Shown here piece after piece: positions 1 through 6,416 of a stretch of DNA of 6,458 nt. A model generated the notes under the pieces. That model saw only the letters and a list, made by a program, of their open reading frames with translations, had not been told where the DNA came from and did not search any database. The stretch comes from Microcaldota archaeon (GTDB lineage Archaea > Micrarchaeota > Micrarchaeia > Micrarchaeales > Micrarchaeaceae), in assembly GCA_021819045.1 (NCBI GenBank), contig JAKASM010000022.1:1-6458 (forward strand), written 5' to 3'. Position numbers and translations under genes: made by a program. The stretch's first letter is position 1. Every line of letters begins with the position of its first letter.

Positions 1-149
1 TCTATCACTTGAATAGGCTTCTGCGATGTTGCTGCGCTGTCAAGGTATACGAGCCTCTTCCCATTCATGCTCGTTCCGAGTATAGGGAAGTCCTTCTTTA
101 TCGATTCTACATCAATTCCGCGTTTTGTAATGCTTGCCTTGGACGCCAT
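1..149 (-). CDS. sufS: SufS cysteine desulfurase, N-terminal 49 residues (cut by window edge)
   Basis: PLP-dependent cysteine desulfurase that removes sulfur from L-cysteine and passes it as persulfide to the SufBCD scaffold in the cytoplasm. Only the N-terminus is here. Reading from the ATG at 149 it contains KKDFPIL (residues 18-24), then [17 protein letters not shown] (28-44), the hallmark start of group II (SufS/CsdA type) desulfurases. The PLP lysine and the catalytic cysteine lie beyond the left edge and cannot be checked. The start codon is 11 nt after the sufC stop, with GTGA at 158-155 as a weak ribosome binding site. It is the last visible gene of the suf operon. A SufU or IscU-type partner might follow outside the window. 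Confidence 0.94.
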   Translation of the reverse strand, partial: MASKASITKRGIDVESIKKDFPILGTSMNGKRLVYLDSAATSQKPIQVI

Positions 150-160
150 TTTGTTCACTT

Positions 161-910
161 CTAATTTTTGCCTTCACTACCTATATAGCTGTTATACCCT
201 TCCTTCTCAAGCTTTTCAGAAAGTTCGCTGCCCCCATTCGCTACGATCTTGCCATCAACCATAACATGCACAAAATCTGGCTTCACATACTCAAGTATCC
301 TGGTGTGGTGCGTTATTATCAGCATTCCTGGCTTGGCGCTTTCGGCTATCTCGTTTATTTTTTCAGCGACTACCTTTATCGCATCTATGTCGAGCCCAGA
401 GTCAGGCTCATCAAGTATTGCTATTCCTGGCTTCAGCAAGGATAGCTGAAGCATCTCGGCCTTCTTCTTCTCCCCCCCTGAAAATCCCTGGTTGAGCGAC
501 CTTCCTATAAATTCATTGCCTAGTTTAAGCTGCGATATCTCGTTCCTTACATCCTTCATGAAATCTTTCATTACTACTGCTTTGCCATCGACTGACTCCT
601 TTGCAGTGCGCAGAAAACTGATGAATCCGACTCCTTCTATCTCTAAGGGGTCCTGGAACTGCAGGAAAATGCCCAGCCTGGCCCGCTTGTCAGTTGAAAG
701 CCCTATTATGCTCTTTCCGTCTACTAATATATCTCCCCCTGTCACCACGAGCTTCGGGTGCCCCATTATGGCCTTTGCTAATGTGCTCTTGCCAGAACCA
801 TTCGGGCCCATTATTACGTGCTTCTCCCCGCTTCCGACGACTAGGTCTATGCCTTTTAATATGCTTTTATCCGCTGCACTTACATGAAGATCTTTTATTT
901 CCAGCTTCAT
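161..910 (-). CDS. sufC: SufC, ABC-type ATPase of the SUF Fe-S assembly complex
   Basis: Soluble ABC-family ATPase that binds SufB and SufD and drives the conformational change needed for Fe-S cluster assembly. It is not a membrane transporter. The 249-residue length is normal for SufC. All nucleotide-binding motifs are intact: Walker [10 protein letters not shown] (35-43), Q-loop FLQFQDP (82-88) followed by the SufC-like LEIEGV, signature [13 protein letters not shown] (143-155), Walker B with D-loop [12 protein letters not shown] (163-174), and the switch histidine in ITHHTRIL (199-206). The FSGGEKKK signature and DEPDSGLD separate SufC from ordinary ABC importers. It contains no cysteine. 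The ATG is 4 nt after the regulator's stop codon, and a GTGAT motif at 918-914 overlaps that stop, so translation is probably coupled. Confidence 0.97.
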   Translation of the reverse strand: MKLEIKDLHVSAADKSILKGIDLVVGSGEKHVIMGPNGSGKSTLAKAIMGHPKLVVTGGDILVDGKSIIGLSTDKRARLGIFLQFQDPLEIEGVGFISFLRTAKESVDGKAVVMKDFMKDVRNEISQLKLGNEFIGRSLNQGFSGGEKKKAEMLQLSLLKPGIAILDEPDSGLDIDAIKVVAEKINEIAESAKPGMLIITHHTRILEYVKPDFVHVMVDGKIVANGGSELSEKLEKEGYNSYIGSEGKN

Positions 911-914
911 ACCA

Positions 915-1232
915 TCACTTGACTATCAGCCTGCATTTAAAATTAACATTGTCCTGACATATGCTACACATGTGCCTCTGAGCCTTATTGTCATTTCTGC
1001 TTACAACTCCCTCTACCATCTTTTTGAGTTTGCTTCTTCTTATTACTATACCTGTGCTCTCCCTCTCAACCTTGTTAGGGTTAAGATACTTGCTAACTGC
1101 CGCCTGCGTAACTCCGAGTAGCGAAGCTATCTCCTCCTGCGTTTTTCCATAATTTGTGGCAAGAATCTTAGCAGAGCTTTCCCTCAGCTTTGGTAATATA
1201 ATCTTGTACACCTTTTCGTAATTAGAAAGCAT
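915..1232 (-). CDS. Small HTH transcriptional regulator with C-terminal cysteine cluster, inside the suf operon
   Basis: Predicted DNA-binding protein of 105 residues. An N-terminal helix (YEKVYKIILPKLRESSAKIL) leads into a helix-turn-helix at about 31-50 (TQEEIASLLGVTQAAVSKYL). This layout resembles the archaeal COG2522 / ThiR-type HTH domain. The basic linker ends in HMCSIC-x(7)-C, giving His87, Cys89, Cys92 and Cys100, a plausible metal or Fe-S site. These are its only cysteines. I chose the ATG at 1232 because GAGAGGG lies 6 nt upstream. A TTG at 1247 would add five residues and overlap sufD by 4 nt, but has no ribosome binding site. Lying between sufD and sufC, it probably autoregulates the operon, possibly sensing cluster supply as IscR and SufR do in bacteria. 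The family is fairly certain; the sensing role is inference. Confidence 0.87.
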   Translation of the reverse strand: MLSNYEKVYKIILPKLRESSAKILATNYGKTQEEIASLLGVTQAAVSKYLNPNKVERESTGIVIRRSKLKKMVEGVVSRNDNKAQRHMCSICQDNVNFKCRLIVK

Positions 1233-1243
1233 GCGTATCCCTC

Positions 1244-2452
1244 TCAATCATTCTTAATCACTATGCTGTTGCCAGAGGCGTCCCAGACGCCTACTGATTG
1301 CATCTCTGGCAGATTCCCGTAGCTGCCGTCATTTATCTTTTTTGATACCATCGACATTGCGAGCTCTTTTGCTATAGGGTTGCGTATTTTCGATATGACC
1401 CGCGTAAGAAAAGCCGCTGTTATCAGTTCCTTTGCGCTCTTCGCTTTGATGCCTCTTGACATCATGTAAAACAATTTATCTTCTTCTAAAGGACCTGCAG
1501 AAGCGGCATGCGTGGCCTTTACATCGCTCTCGTCTATCGACATGTCAGGCAATGCTGTTATCTTAGAATCCTTGCTGAGCAACAGTCCTTCCTGGTGTAT
1601 GTTTGAAAAGGCAGACTTAGCCCCGTGATATATTTTTGCATAACCTTTGAGAAAGCATGTTGCAGAATCATCCATAACGGCAGTCGAATTAAGCACCGCC
1701 CTGGTATTTTTCCCTATGTTGCTTATCCTAGACATCAGGTCGAACTTCTGCTCACCTGCACCTAAAGCTATCTCATTTGCCTCGATTGAGCTTCCATCAG
1801 TATCTGCATCAAATACGTTTCGCACTCTTACATGGGATCCGCCTATATAGGTCCCATTAGAAAACAACTTAGCATTCTCACCCACACTGCCATTGAAATA
1901 TGATGCAGATATGGTTGATTTCCCCTCATTATGGAGTGCATTTATCTCCACGTTCGAGCCGTCACCTGCTTCTACGCTATGAATTACTCCAGCAAATGAT
2001 ATGTTATCTCCTGCGCTGCTATACCATTCTAATAAAGATAAATCCGCGCGCTTTCCAACAATAATCTTAACTTTTGCGGCAAGTCCCTTTGATGAATTCA
2101 CAAACAGTATGTTAAGAGATTTTTTGGCATTGTCAGGGACTCTGATTTCTACTACATGCCTGTGCTTCTCTTCCACTATTGACTCAAACATATCATCCGC
2201 TGCGTTATGAGTGTCATCGCCGGTCCTTTTAGCTATAGTTATTGCTGTATTGTGTGTGATGACTTCAGTACTTCCTATAATAGCATCGAAGCTTATCGCT
2301 ACACCCGCGAGGCCATCTCTCACGAACCTGTCTAGGTCCATGTCCTCCTCCCTTTCTAGGCTACCTTCTATGGCTTCTTCAGGAAGTGCGACATAGTGCT
2401 TCTTGAATAGCTCGTTTGTCTCCTGCGGGATGAGGCTGCGTTTCCCAAGCAT
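1244..2452 (-). CDS. sufD: SufD, Fe-S cluster assembly scaffold subunit
   Basis: Beta-helix protein that pairs with SufB and binds SufC to form the SufBC2D complex on which nascent Fe-S clusters are built. The 402 residues end in the family's conserved core: NIHQEGLLLSKDSKITALPDM (284-304), then DESDVKATHAASAGPLEEDKL and FYMMSRGI to about 335. His315 in ATHAA aligns with the histidine E. coli SufD uses in cluster assembly (H360). The N-terminal third is divergent, as is usual for SufD. There is one cysteine (Cys266). After the usual C-terminal helix (to about 372) it continues about 30 residues, including VGVWDASGNSIVIKND. The ATG is 11 nt after the sufB stop. SufD rather than a second SufB is favoured by length, the ATHAA histidine, and absence of the SufB EGCTAP motif. 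Confidence 0.93.
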   Translation of the reverse strand: MLGKRSLIPQETNELFKKHYVALPEEAIEGSLEREEDMDLDRFVRDGLAGVAISFDAIIGSTEVITHNTAITIAKRTGDDTHNAADDMFESIVEEKHRHVVEIRVPDNAKKSLNILFVNSSKGLAAKVKIIVGKRADLSLLEWYSSAGDNISFAGVIHSVEAGDGSNVEINALHNEGKSTISASYFNGSVGENAKLFSNGTYIGGSHVRVRNVFDADTDGSSIEANEIALGAGEQKFDLMSRISNIGKNTRAVLNSTAVMDDSATCFLKGYAKIYHGAKSAFSNIHQEGLLLSKDSKITALPDMSIDESDVKATHAASAGPLEEDKLFYMMSRGIKAKSAKELITAAFLTRVISKIRNPIAKELAMSMVSKKINDGSYGNLPEMQSVGVWDASGNSIVIKND

Positions 2453-2463
2453 TAAATCATCAA

Positions 2464-3948
2464 TTATCCGACAGAGTTCGATGTATCCAGCTTTATCAGT
2501 CTTTTCAACTCAATGGAATATTCCATCGGCAAAACTCTAGCAAGGGGCTCTATGAAACCAAGTACTATAGTAGCAAGTGCATCGTCTTCACTCATGCCTC
2601 TCGACATCATGTAAAACAACTGGTCTTCGCCTATCTTTCCAGTAGTGGCTTCGTGTGTTATAGTCGCTGTGCTGTTGTATATCTCATTGTAAGGGAACGT
2701 GTTCGTCTTTGCTGTGTCGTCAAGCAGGAGTGCATCGCATCTTACAGTTGACTTGACGTTGTCTGCGTTCTTGGCTATGTGCAATAATCCCCTATACGTT
2801 GTCACCCCGCTCCCTTTCGATACGCTCTTTGATACGATTTTCGACGTGGTATCTGGAGCAAGATGATATATCTTGCCGCCAGAATCCTGCACTTGATTGT
2901 TTCCAGCGACTGCTATAGAAACGATCTCGCCGCGTGCTCCCTTCCCCTTAAGGAATACGCTGGGATATTTCATGTTTATTCCGCTACCAACGTTTCCATC
3001 GATCCATTCTACACTGGCATTTTCGTAGGCAAAAGCACGCTGAGTAACAAGATTGTAAACGTTTTTCGACCAATTCTGAATCGTTACATACCTCACATGG
3101 GAGTTTTTGTGTGCGACTATCTCTACAACAGCAGCGTGAAGCGATGAGCTCATATATATTGGGGCCGTGCAGCCCTCTATATATGTTATGTCCGTGTTCG
3201 CCATATCGCTACCTTCGTCTGCTATTATGAGCGTTCTCTCAAACTGGCCTGCCTTTTCCGCATTTATCCTGAAGTAGGCCTGAAGAGGCGCTGCAACTTT
3301 AACGCCTTTAGGTACGTAAATGAATGAGCCGCCGCTCCAAACCGCAGTATTGAGTGCAGCAAACTTGTTATCGCTGGCTGGGATTACGGTACCGAAATAC
3401 TTCTTAACCAGTTCAGGATAGTCTTTAACTGCCTGGTCCATGCTAGTAAATATAACTCCTTGTGCCTCAAGCTCCTTTTTTATATTGGAATACACAACCT
3501 CCGAATCGTACTGCGCTTCGGCTCCAGCAAAGAACTTCTTTTCTGCCTCTGGTATGCCTAATTTATCAAACGTCCTCTTTATGTCTTCAGGCACTGCATC
3601 CCAGCTATTTCCTTTGCTCTTGTCGCTGGGCCTCAAGTAGTAATATATATCATTGAAGTCTATCTTGCTGAGGTCAGCACCCCACGTTGGTATGGGCTTA
3701 CTGTAGAATATCTTAAGCGCGTCAAGCCTCTTCTGCAGCATCCAGTCCGGTTCGCCTTTTATTTTAGATATCTCACGCACTATTTCTTCGGACAGGCCCT
3801 TTTTCGTTTTAAATTTGTACTCGAATTTGTCATTAAAACCATACTTCTCGAGATATTCATCCTTCTGCAGGACCTCTTCGCCGCTTACAGTTTCCTCTAC
3901 CCTTTCAACCATCCTTACCACGTGCTTTATTGCAGCATTATAACTCAC
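2464..3948 (-). CDS. sufB: SufB, Fe-S cluster assembly scaffold protein
   Basis: Core scaffold of the SUF system, which accepts sulfur from SufS and assembles clusters with SufC and SufD. The 494 residues show the SufB-specific N-terminal region (KGEPDWMLQKRLDALKIF, 64-81, and IPTWGADL, 86-93), the beta-helix motif YIEGCTAPIY (256-265), RCDALLLDDTAKTNTFPYNE (403-422), and THEATTGKIGEDQLFYMMSRG (431-451). Cys260 aligns with E. coli Cys254; Cys404 is the only other cysteine. The residue aligned with the E. coli acceptor Cys405 is Ala413. The GTG start at 3948 gives a TATA-to-start distance like the other promoters here. The next in-frame start, ATG at 3912, would remove 12 residues and cannot be excluded. 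First gene of the operon. Confidence 0.96.
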   Translation of the reverse strand: MSYNAAIKHVVRMVERVEETVSGEEVLQKDEYLEKYGFNDKFEYKFKTKKGLSEEIVREISKIKGEPDWMLQKRLDALKIFYSKPIPTWGADLSKIDFNDIYYYLRPSDKSKGNSWDAVPEDIKRTFDKLGIPEAEKKFFAGAEAQYDSEVVYSNIKKELEAQGVIFTSMDQAVKDYPELVKKYFGTVIPASDNKFAALNTAVWSGGSFIYVPKGVKVAAPLQAYFRINAEKAGQFERTLIIADEGSDMANTDITYIEGCTAPIYMSSSLHAAVVEIVAHKNSHVRYVTIQNWSKNVYNLVTQRAFAYENASVEWIDGNVGSGINMKYPSVFLKGKGARGEIVSIAVAGNNQVQDSGGKIYHLAPDTTSKIVSKSVSKGSGVTTYRGLLHIAKNADNVKSTVRCDALLLDDTAKTNTFPYNEIYNSTATITHEATTGKIGEDQLFYMMSRGMSEDDALATIVLGFIEPLARVLPMEYSIELKRLIKLDTSNSVG

Positions 3949-3980
3949 TTATAATAACTACTTATACTCTCGCATCTGCG

Positions 3981-3988
3981 TTTTTAAA
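3981..3988 (-). promoter_or_regulatory. Probable TATA box of the suf operon
   Basis: On the minus strand the site reads TTTAAAAA, preceded by GAAGG, which could act as a BRE. Its centre is about 36 nt upstream of the GTG of sufB. That predicts transcription starting near 3958-3962 and a leader of only 10-14 nt. A second AT-rich site (TATAAG, about 3961-3966) is closer and would start transcription inside the gene, so I prefer the first. Confidence 0.55.
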
Positions 3989-3990
3989 CC

Positions 3991-4013
3991 TTCTGCTGCA
4001 AATGGGCGCAGAA
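3991..4013. repeat. Inverted repeat TTCTGC-N11-GCAGAA, candidate operator
   Basis: Perfect 6-bp half-sites at 3991-3996 and 4008-4013 with an 11-nt spacer, so the half-site centres are 17 nt apart. The repeat ends 2 nt from the proposed sufB TATA box, on its upstream side, where TFB would contact the BRE. A dimeric HTH protein bound here could block or recruit TFB. Six-base half-sites can occur by chance, so the role is inferred from position only. Confidence 0.35.
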
Positions 4014-4044
4014 CCTACATCATGTGCTTGTCGCAACAGTAAAC

Positions 4045-4052
4045 ATAATTAA
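4045..4052 (+). promoter_or_regulatory. Probable TATA box of the aldehyde dehydrogenase gene
   Basis: The site reads ATAATTAA, centred about 36 nt before the ATG at 4084, the same spacing as the proposed suf promoter. Transcription would start near 4073. A second AT-rich stretch, CTTTAAT (4054-4060), is nearer but would leave no room for the ribosome binding site. The choice is moderately uncertain. Confidence 0.4.
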
Positions 4053-4074
4053 GCTTTAATCAACATTGTGTTAG

Positions 4075-4080
4075 GGTGAT
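4075..4080 (+). promoter_or_regulatory. Strong archaeal ribosome binding site, GGTGAT
   Basis: GGTGAT complements the archaeal 16S rRNA 3' end (AUCACCUCC) and lies 3 nt before the ATG at 4084. It fixes that start codon and supports an archaeal origin. Confidence 0.75.
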
Positions 4081-4083
4081 TAA

Positions 4084-5715
4084 ATGGCTAAAGCAGCTTT
4101 TACTAACGAATTTACATACAGAAATATGCTTGAGGCTGGCGAAGAAGACAGATTTGACGAGCTCTTTGACGCCGCTGCAGAGAAAATTAAGGCGTCTTTC
4201 GGCAAAAAGTACCCTATGTACATAGGCGGCAAGGAGACATATGCTGATAAGGAACTGATAGAAAAATCCCCAATAAGCAGCGATATGGTTATAGGATATT
4301 TTCAGAAGGGTACTAGGGAACACTCCAAAGAAGCCGTGGAAAGCGCCAGAGAAGCGTTCAAAGAATGGAAAGAGGTTGACTACAAGAAAAGAGCAGACAT
4401 CTTCTTGAAGGCGGCCGACATAATAGCCAAGGACAAGTTCAATCTTGGCGCTATACTTAGTTTTGAGAATGGCAAGTCAAGATACGAGTCTATAGGAGAA
4501 GTGGATGAGGCGATCGACTTTCTGAGATATTACTCCAATGAGCTTATCGCCAACAAGGGTTATGTGAGGAAGACGAAGCTGCAGGGCAGCAAAAGCTCAG
4601 TTAAGGCTGGGTTTCAGGGCGCACCATCTGCAGAGGAAAAAGTAACGATATCTATGAAGCCATATGGGGTGTTCGGTGTTATAGCCCCTTTCAATTTCCC
4701 AGTGTCTATATCAGTGGGGATGAGCGCAGGTGCACTCATAACCGGCAATACGGTGGTTTTCAAGCCGTCTTCAACTGACAACATGTCGATGCTTACTGGC
4801 CTAAGAATCTACGAAATATTCAGGGAAGCCGGAGTCCCGGATGGTGTGTTCAACTACGTGACAGGGCCAGGATCGGAAGTTGGCGATGAGCTAGTATCTA
4901 ACAAGCATGTTGCTGGAATAGTATTTACCGGTTCGAAGAGCACTGGCTTGAACATGGTGGCAAAGGTGTTCGGTTCTGGAATGCAGAAGGTGTTTATCGT
5001 AGAGATGGGTGGGAAGAACCCTGCAATAATATCAAAATATGCCGATATATCTTCGGCGGTGAATGGTGTTGCGAGCGCGGCATTCGGATTTGCAGGGCAG
5101 AAATGCAGTGCGCTTTCAAGGGTCTACGTGCACGAGTCTATCAAAGAGGTATTTGTCTCGTCTTTGATAGACAAGCTCAGATCCCTCAAGATTGGAAATC
5201 CGATGAACAAGGACAATTACATAGGCCCTCTCATAAGCGAATCAGCATATAAGAGGTACAACGAGTCTGTAGAAAAAGCGAAGGGTTCAGGGGTCATACT
5301 CTATGGTGGAAAGACGGTTAATACGGGACTGAACGGCTATTATGTCGAACCCACACTAGTTGAGCTTAGGCACGAACATGACCTTGTACATACAGAACTG
5401 TTTCTCCCGTTCCTGACGATCACTACCTACAAGGACTTCACAGAGGCACTGAAGTATGCAAATGACGTTGAATACGGGCTCACAGCAGGCCTGTACAGCA
5501 AAAACAGGAAAGAGATAAAGGAGTTCTCTAAAGCAATAGAGGCTGGTGTGGTGTACATAAACAGAGAAGTGAGCGCCACAACTGGGGCTATAGTCGGGTT
5601 ACATACATTCGTTGGGTGGAAGGGCAGCGGGTTAACCGGCAAGGGCACAGGCAGCAAGTCCTATCTTCAGCAGTTCATGAGAGAGCAGAGCATGTCGATC
5701 ACGTCAGGAAAGTAG
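4084..5715 (+). CDS. Aldehyde dehydrogenase, probable 1-pyrroline-5-carboxylate (glutamate semialdehyde) dehydrogenase type
   Basis: NAD(P)-dependent aldehyde dehydrogenase, 543 residues. If the P5CDH assignment holds, it oxidises glutamate-5-semialdehyde to glutamate, the last step of proline breakdown. Visible motifs: FGKKYPMYIGGKE (39-51) and DEAIDFLRYY (141-150), both typical of the P5CDH branch; oxyanion Asn202 in APFNFP; cofactor loop FKPSS (226-230); general base Glu307 in VEMGGKNP; nucleophile Cys341 in FGFAGQKCSALSR (335-347); and TTGAIVG (499-505), matching the P5CDH TGALVG segment. Two conserved spots differ: ELFLP (438-442) for the usual E-[IL]-FGP, and TFVGWKGSG (508-516) for PFGGFK-x-SG. 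Substrate is therefore uncertain; another semialdehyde is possible. No proline dehydrogenase lies nearby. It is followed 2 nt later by a DUF192 gene. Confidence 0.9.
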   Translation: MAKAAFTNEFTYRNMLEAGEEDRFDELFDAAAEKIKASFGKKYPMYIGGKETYADKELIEKSPISSDMVIGYFQKGTREHSKEAVESAREAFKEWKEVDYKKRADIFLKAADIIAKDKFNLGAILSFENGKSRYESIGEVDEAIDFLRYYSNELIANKGYVRKTKLQGSKSSVKAGFQGAPSAEEKVTISMKPYGVFGVIAPFNFPVSISVGMSAGALITGNTVVFKPSSTDNMSMLTGLRIYEIFREAGVPDGVFNYVTGPGSEVGDELVSNKHVAGIVFTGSKSTGLNMVAKVFGSGMQKVFIVEMGGKNPAIISKYADISSAVNGVASAAFGFAGQKCSALSRVYVHESIKEVFVSSLIDKLRSLKIGNPMNKDNYIGPLISESAYKRYNESVEKAKGSGVILYGGKTVNTGLNGYYVEPTLVELRHEHDLVHTELFLPFLTITTYKDFTEALKYANDVEYGLTAGLYSKNRKEIKEFSKAIEAGVVYINREVSATTGAIVGLHTFVGWKGSGLTGKGTGSKSYLQQFMREQSMSITSGK

Positions 5716-5717
5716 CA

Positions 5718-6146
5718 ATGCTTAATGGTGAGGCGTTGTTCTCCTATCTCATGTACCGGTTTCAAAAGTACCATAAGGGTAAGATCAGCATAGATGGAAG
5801 GCAGTTTAGCGCCATATACGCCGACTCGCTTCCAAAGCAGATCGTCGGCCTTATGTACAGGGATGGCATAGGAAATGACGAGTGCATGCTGTTCGTTTTT
5901 AGCCGCGAGGGTTCTCATCCGATATGGATGCACAACATGCGGTTCCCAATAGACGTTATATGGCTAGATTCTACTGGTAGTGTGATTCATATAGAAGAAG
6001 GGCTCCAACCCTGCAGATCACTGTTAGGATGCAAGCAGTATGGAGGCGAGTCGCACTCCAAATACGTTATTGAATTCATGAAAGGAACAGTTGCAAAGAA
6101 TGGGATAAACATGAAGTCCAGAATGAATCTGGACAATGGAAAATAA
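5718..6146 (+). CDS. DUF192 family protein (COG1430)
   Basis: Small, probably cytoplasmic protein of 142 residues covering one DUF192 domain; the biochemical role of this family is not established to my knowledge. Motifs in order: QIVGLMYRDGI (41-51), CMLFVF (56-61), HPIWMHNMRFPIDVIWLD (67-84), GSVIHIEEGLQPC (87-99), and near the C-terminus YVIEFMKG then NGI, the degenerate form of the family's YVLEL-AG segment. Cys99 and Cys105 match a Cys pair seen in many DUF192 proteins. No signal peptide or membrane segment is evident, though many relatives are exported. I chose the ATG at 5718, 2 nt past the upstream stop, because the domain begins only at about residue 22; the frame is open back to 5616 inside the upstream gene. 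Likely co-transcribed with the dehydrogenase. Confidence 0.92.
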   Translation: MLNGEALFSYLMYRFQKYHKGKISIDGRQFSAIYADSLPKQIVGLMYRDGIGNDECMLFVFSREGSHPIWMHNMRFPIDVIWLDSTGSVIHIEEGLQPCRSLLGCKQYGGESHSKYVIEFMKGTVAKNGINMKSRMNLDNGK

Positions 6147-6160
6147 TGGAGAAGGTAAAT

Positions 6161-6385
6161 TTATCTCCTTCCCCTCCTGTTCATCTTGGCTCTCGCCACA
6201 TATCCCTTCTTGTCTATGAAGTACAGGTAGCCTTCCTCTCTCCTTATCTTCTCGCTGCCGACTTTGGCCTTCCTTCCCCTCCTATTCGTCTTCATAGGCG
6301 ATCTCCAAACAAAGCCGTCCTTTCCGAGATAGTAAAGATATCCATCTTCCTTATCAACGGCTTCTCTTCCAATTCTCTCAGCCAT
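6161..6385 (-). CDS. Small basic protein with two tandem GYLY motif repeats, function unknown
   Basis: A 74-residue, Arg/Lys-rich, cysteine-free protein made of two similar units. Unit 1 (about 4-39) holds DGYLYYLGKDGFVWRSPM, then NRRGRK. Unit 2 (about 42-74) holds EGYLYFIDKKGYVARAKM, then NRRGRR. The consensus is GYLY-x(3)-K-x-G-[FY]-V-x-R-x(2)-M followed by NRRGR. I recall similar short proteins in DPANN-type archaea but cannot name a family. The basic NRRGR tails suggest nucleic acid or ribosome binding, which is inference. The ATG at 6385 is chosen because GGTGA sits 5 nt upstream; GTG (6394) and TTG (6397) starts would consume that site. A TATA-like site lies about 37 nt upstream. Convergent with the DUF192 gene, 14 nt away. 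Confidence 0.82.
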   Translation of the reverse strand: MAERIGREAVDKEDGYLYYLGKDGFVWRSPMKTNRRGRKAKVGSEKIRREEGYLYFIDKKGYVARAKMNRRGRR

Positions 6386-6390
6386 TTTTT

Positions 6391-6395
6391 TCACC
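6391..6395 (-). promoter_or_regulatory. Ribosome binding site GGTGA deciding the start of the small repeat protein
   Basis: On the minus strand GGTGA is followed by five A and then the ATG at 6385. This favours the ATG over the in-frame GTG and TTG codons that overlap the site. Confidence 0.7.
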
Positions 6396-6416
6396 AATAA
6401 CTATCCTCTAGATAAG

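Noticed and set aside
134..957. Plus-strand frames opposite sufS and sufC
   Set aside because: They are antisense to strongly conserved proteins, have no ribosome binding site or domain, and look like composition shadows.
1233..1247. TTG start for the HTH regulator, overlapping sufD by 4 nt
   Set aside because: No ribosome binding site precedes the TTG, while the ATG at 1232 has GAGAGGG at good spacing and keeps the whole HTH domain.
4060..4323. Minus-strand frame of 87 residues opposite the dehydrogenase start
   Set aside because: It shadows the N-terminus of the dehydrogenase and extends across its promoter and ribosome binding site.
5616..5717. Upstream in-frame extension of the DUF192 frame, adding 34 residues
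   Set aside because: It lies wholly inside the dehydrogenase coding region, its sequence is low-quality (basic, no family match), and the ATG at 5718 sits just after the upstream stop.
6148..6168. Possible terminator hairpin (GGAGA...TCTCC around TAAATTTA) between convergent genes
   Set aside because: The stem is only 5 bp with mismatches inside, part of it is coding, and no clear T-rich tract follows on either strand.
6146..6400. Plus-strand frame of 84 residues starting at the DUF192 stop codon
   Set aside because: It is antisense to the small repeat protein, which has a ribosome binding site, a TATA box and an internal protein repeat; the plus-strand product shows no recognisable motif.
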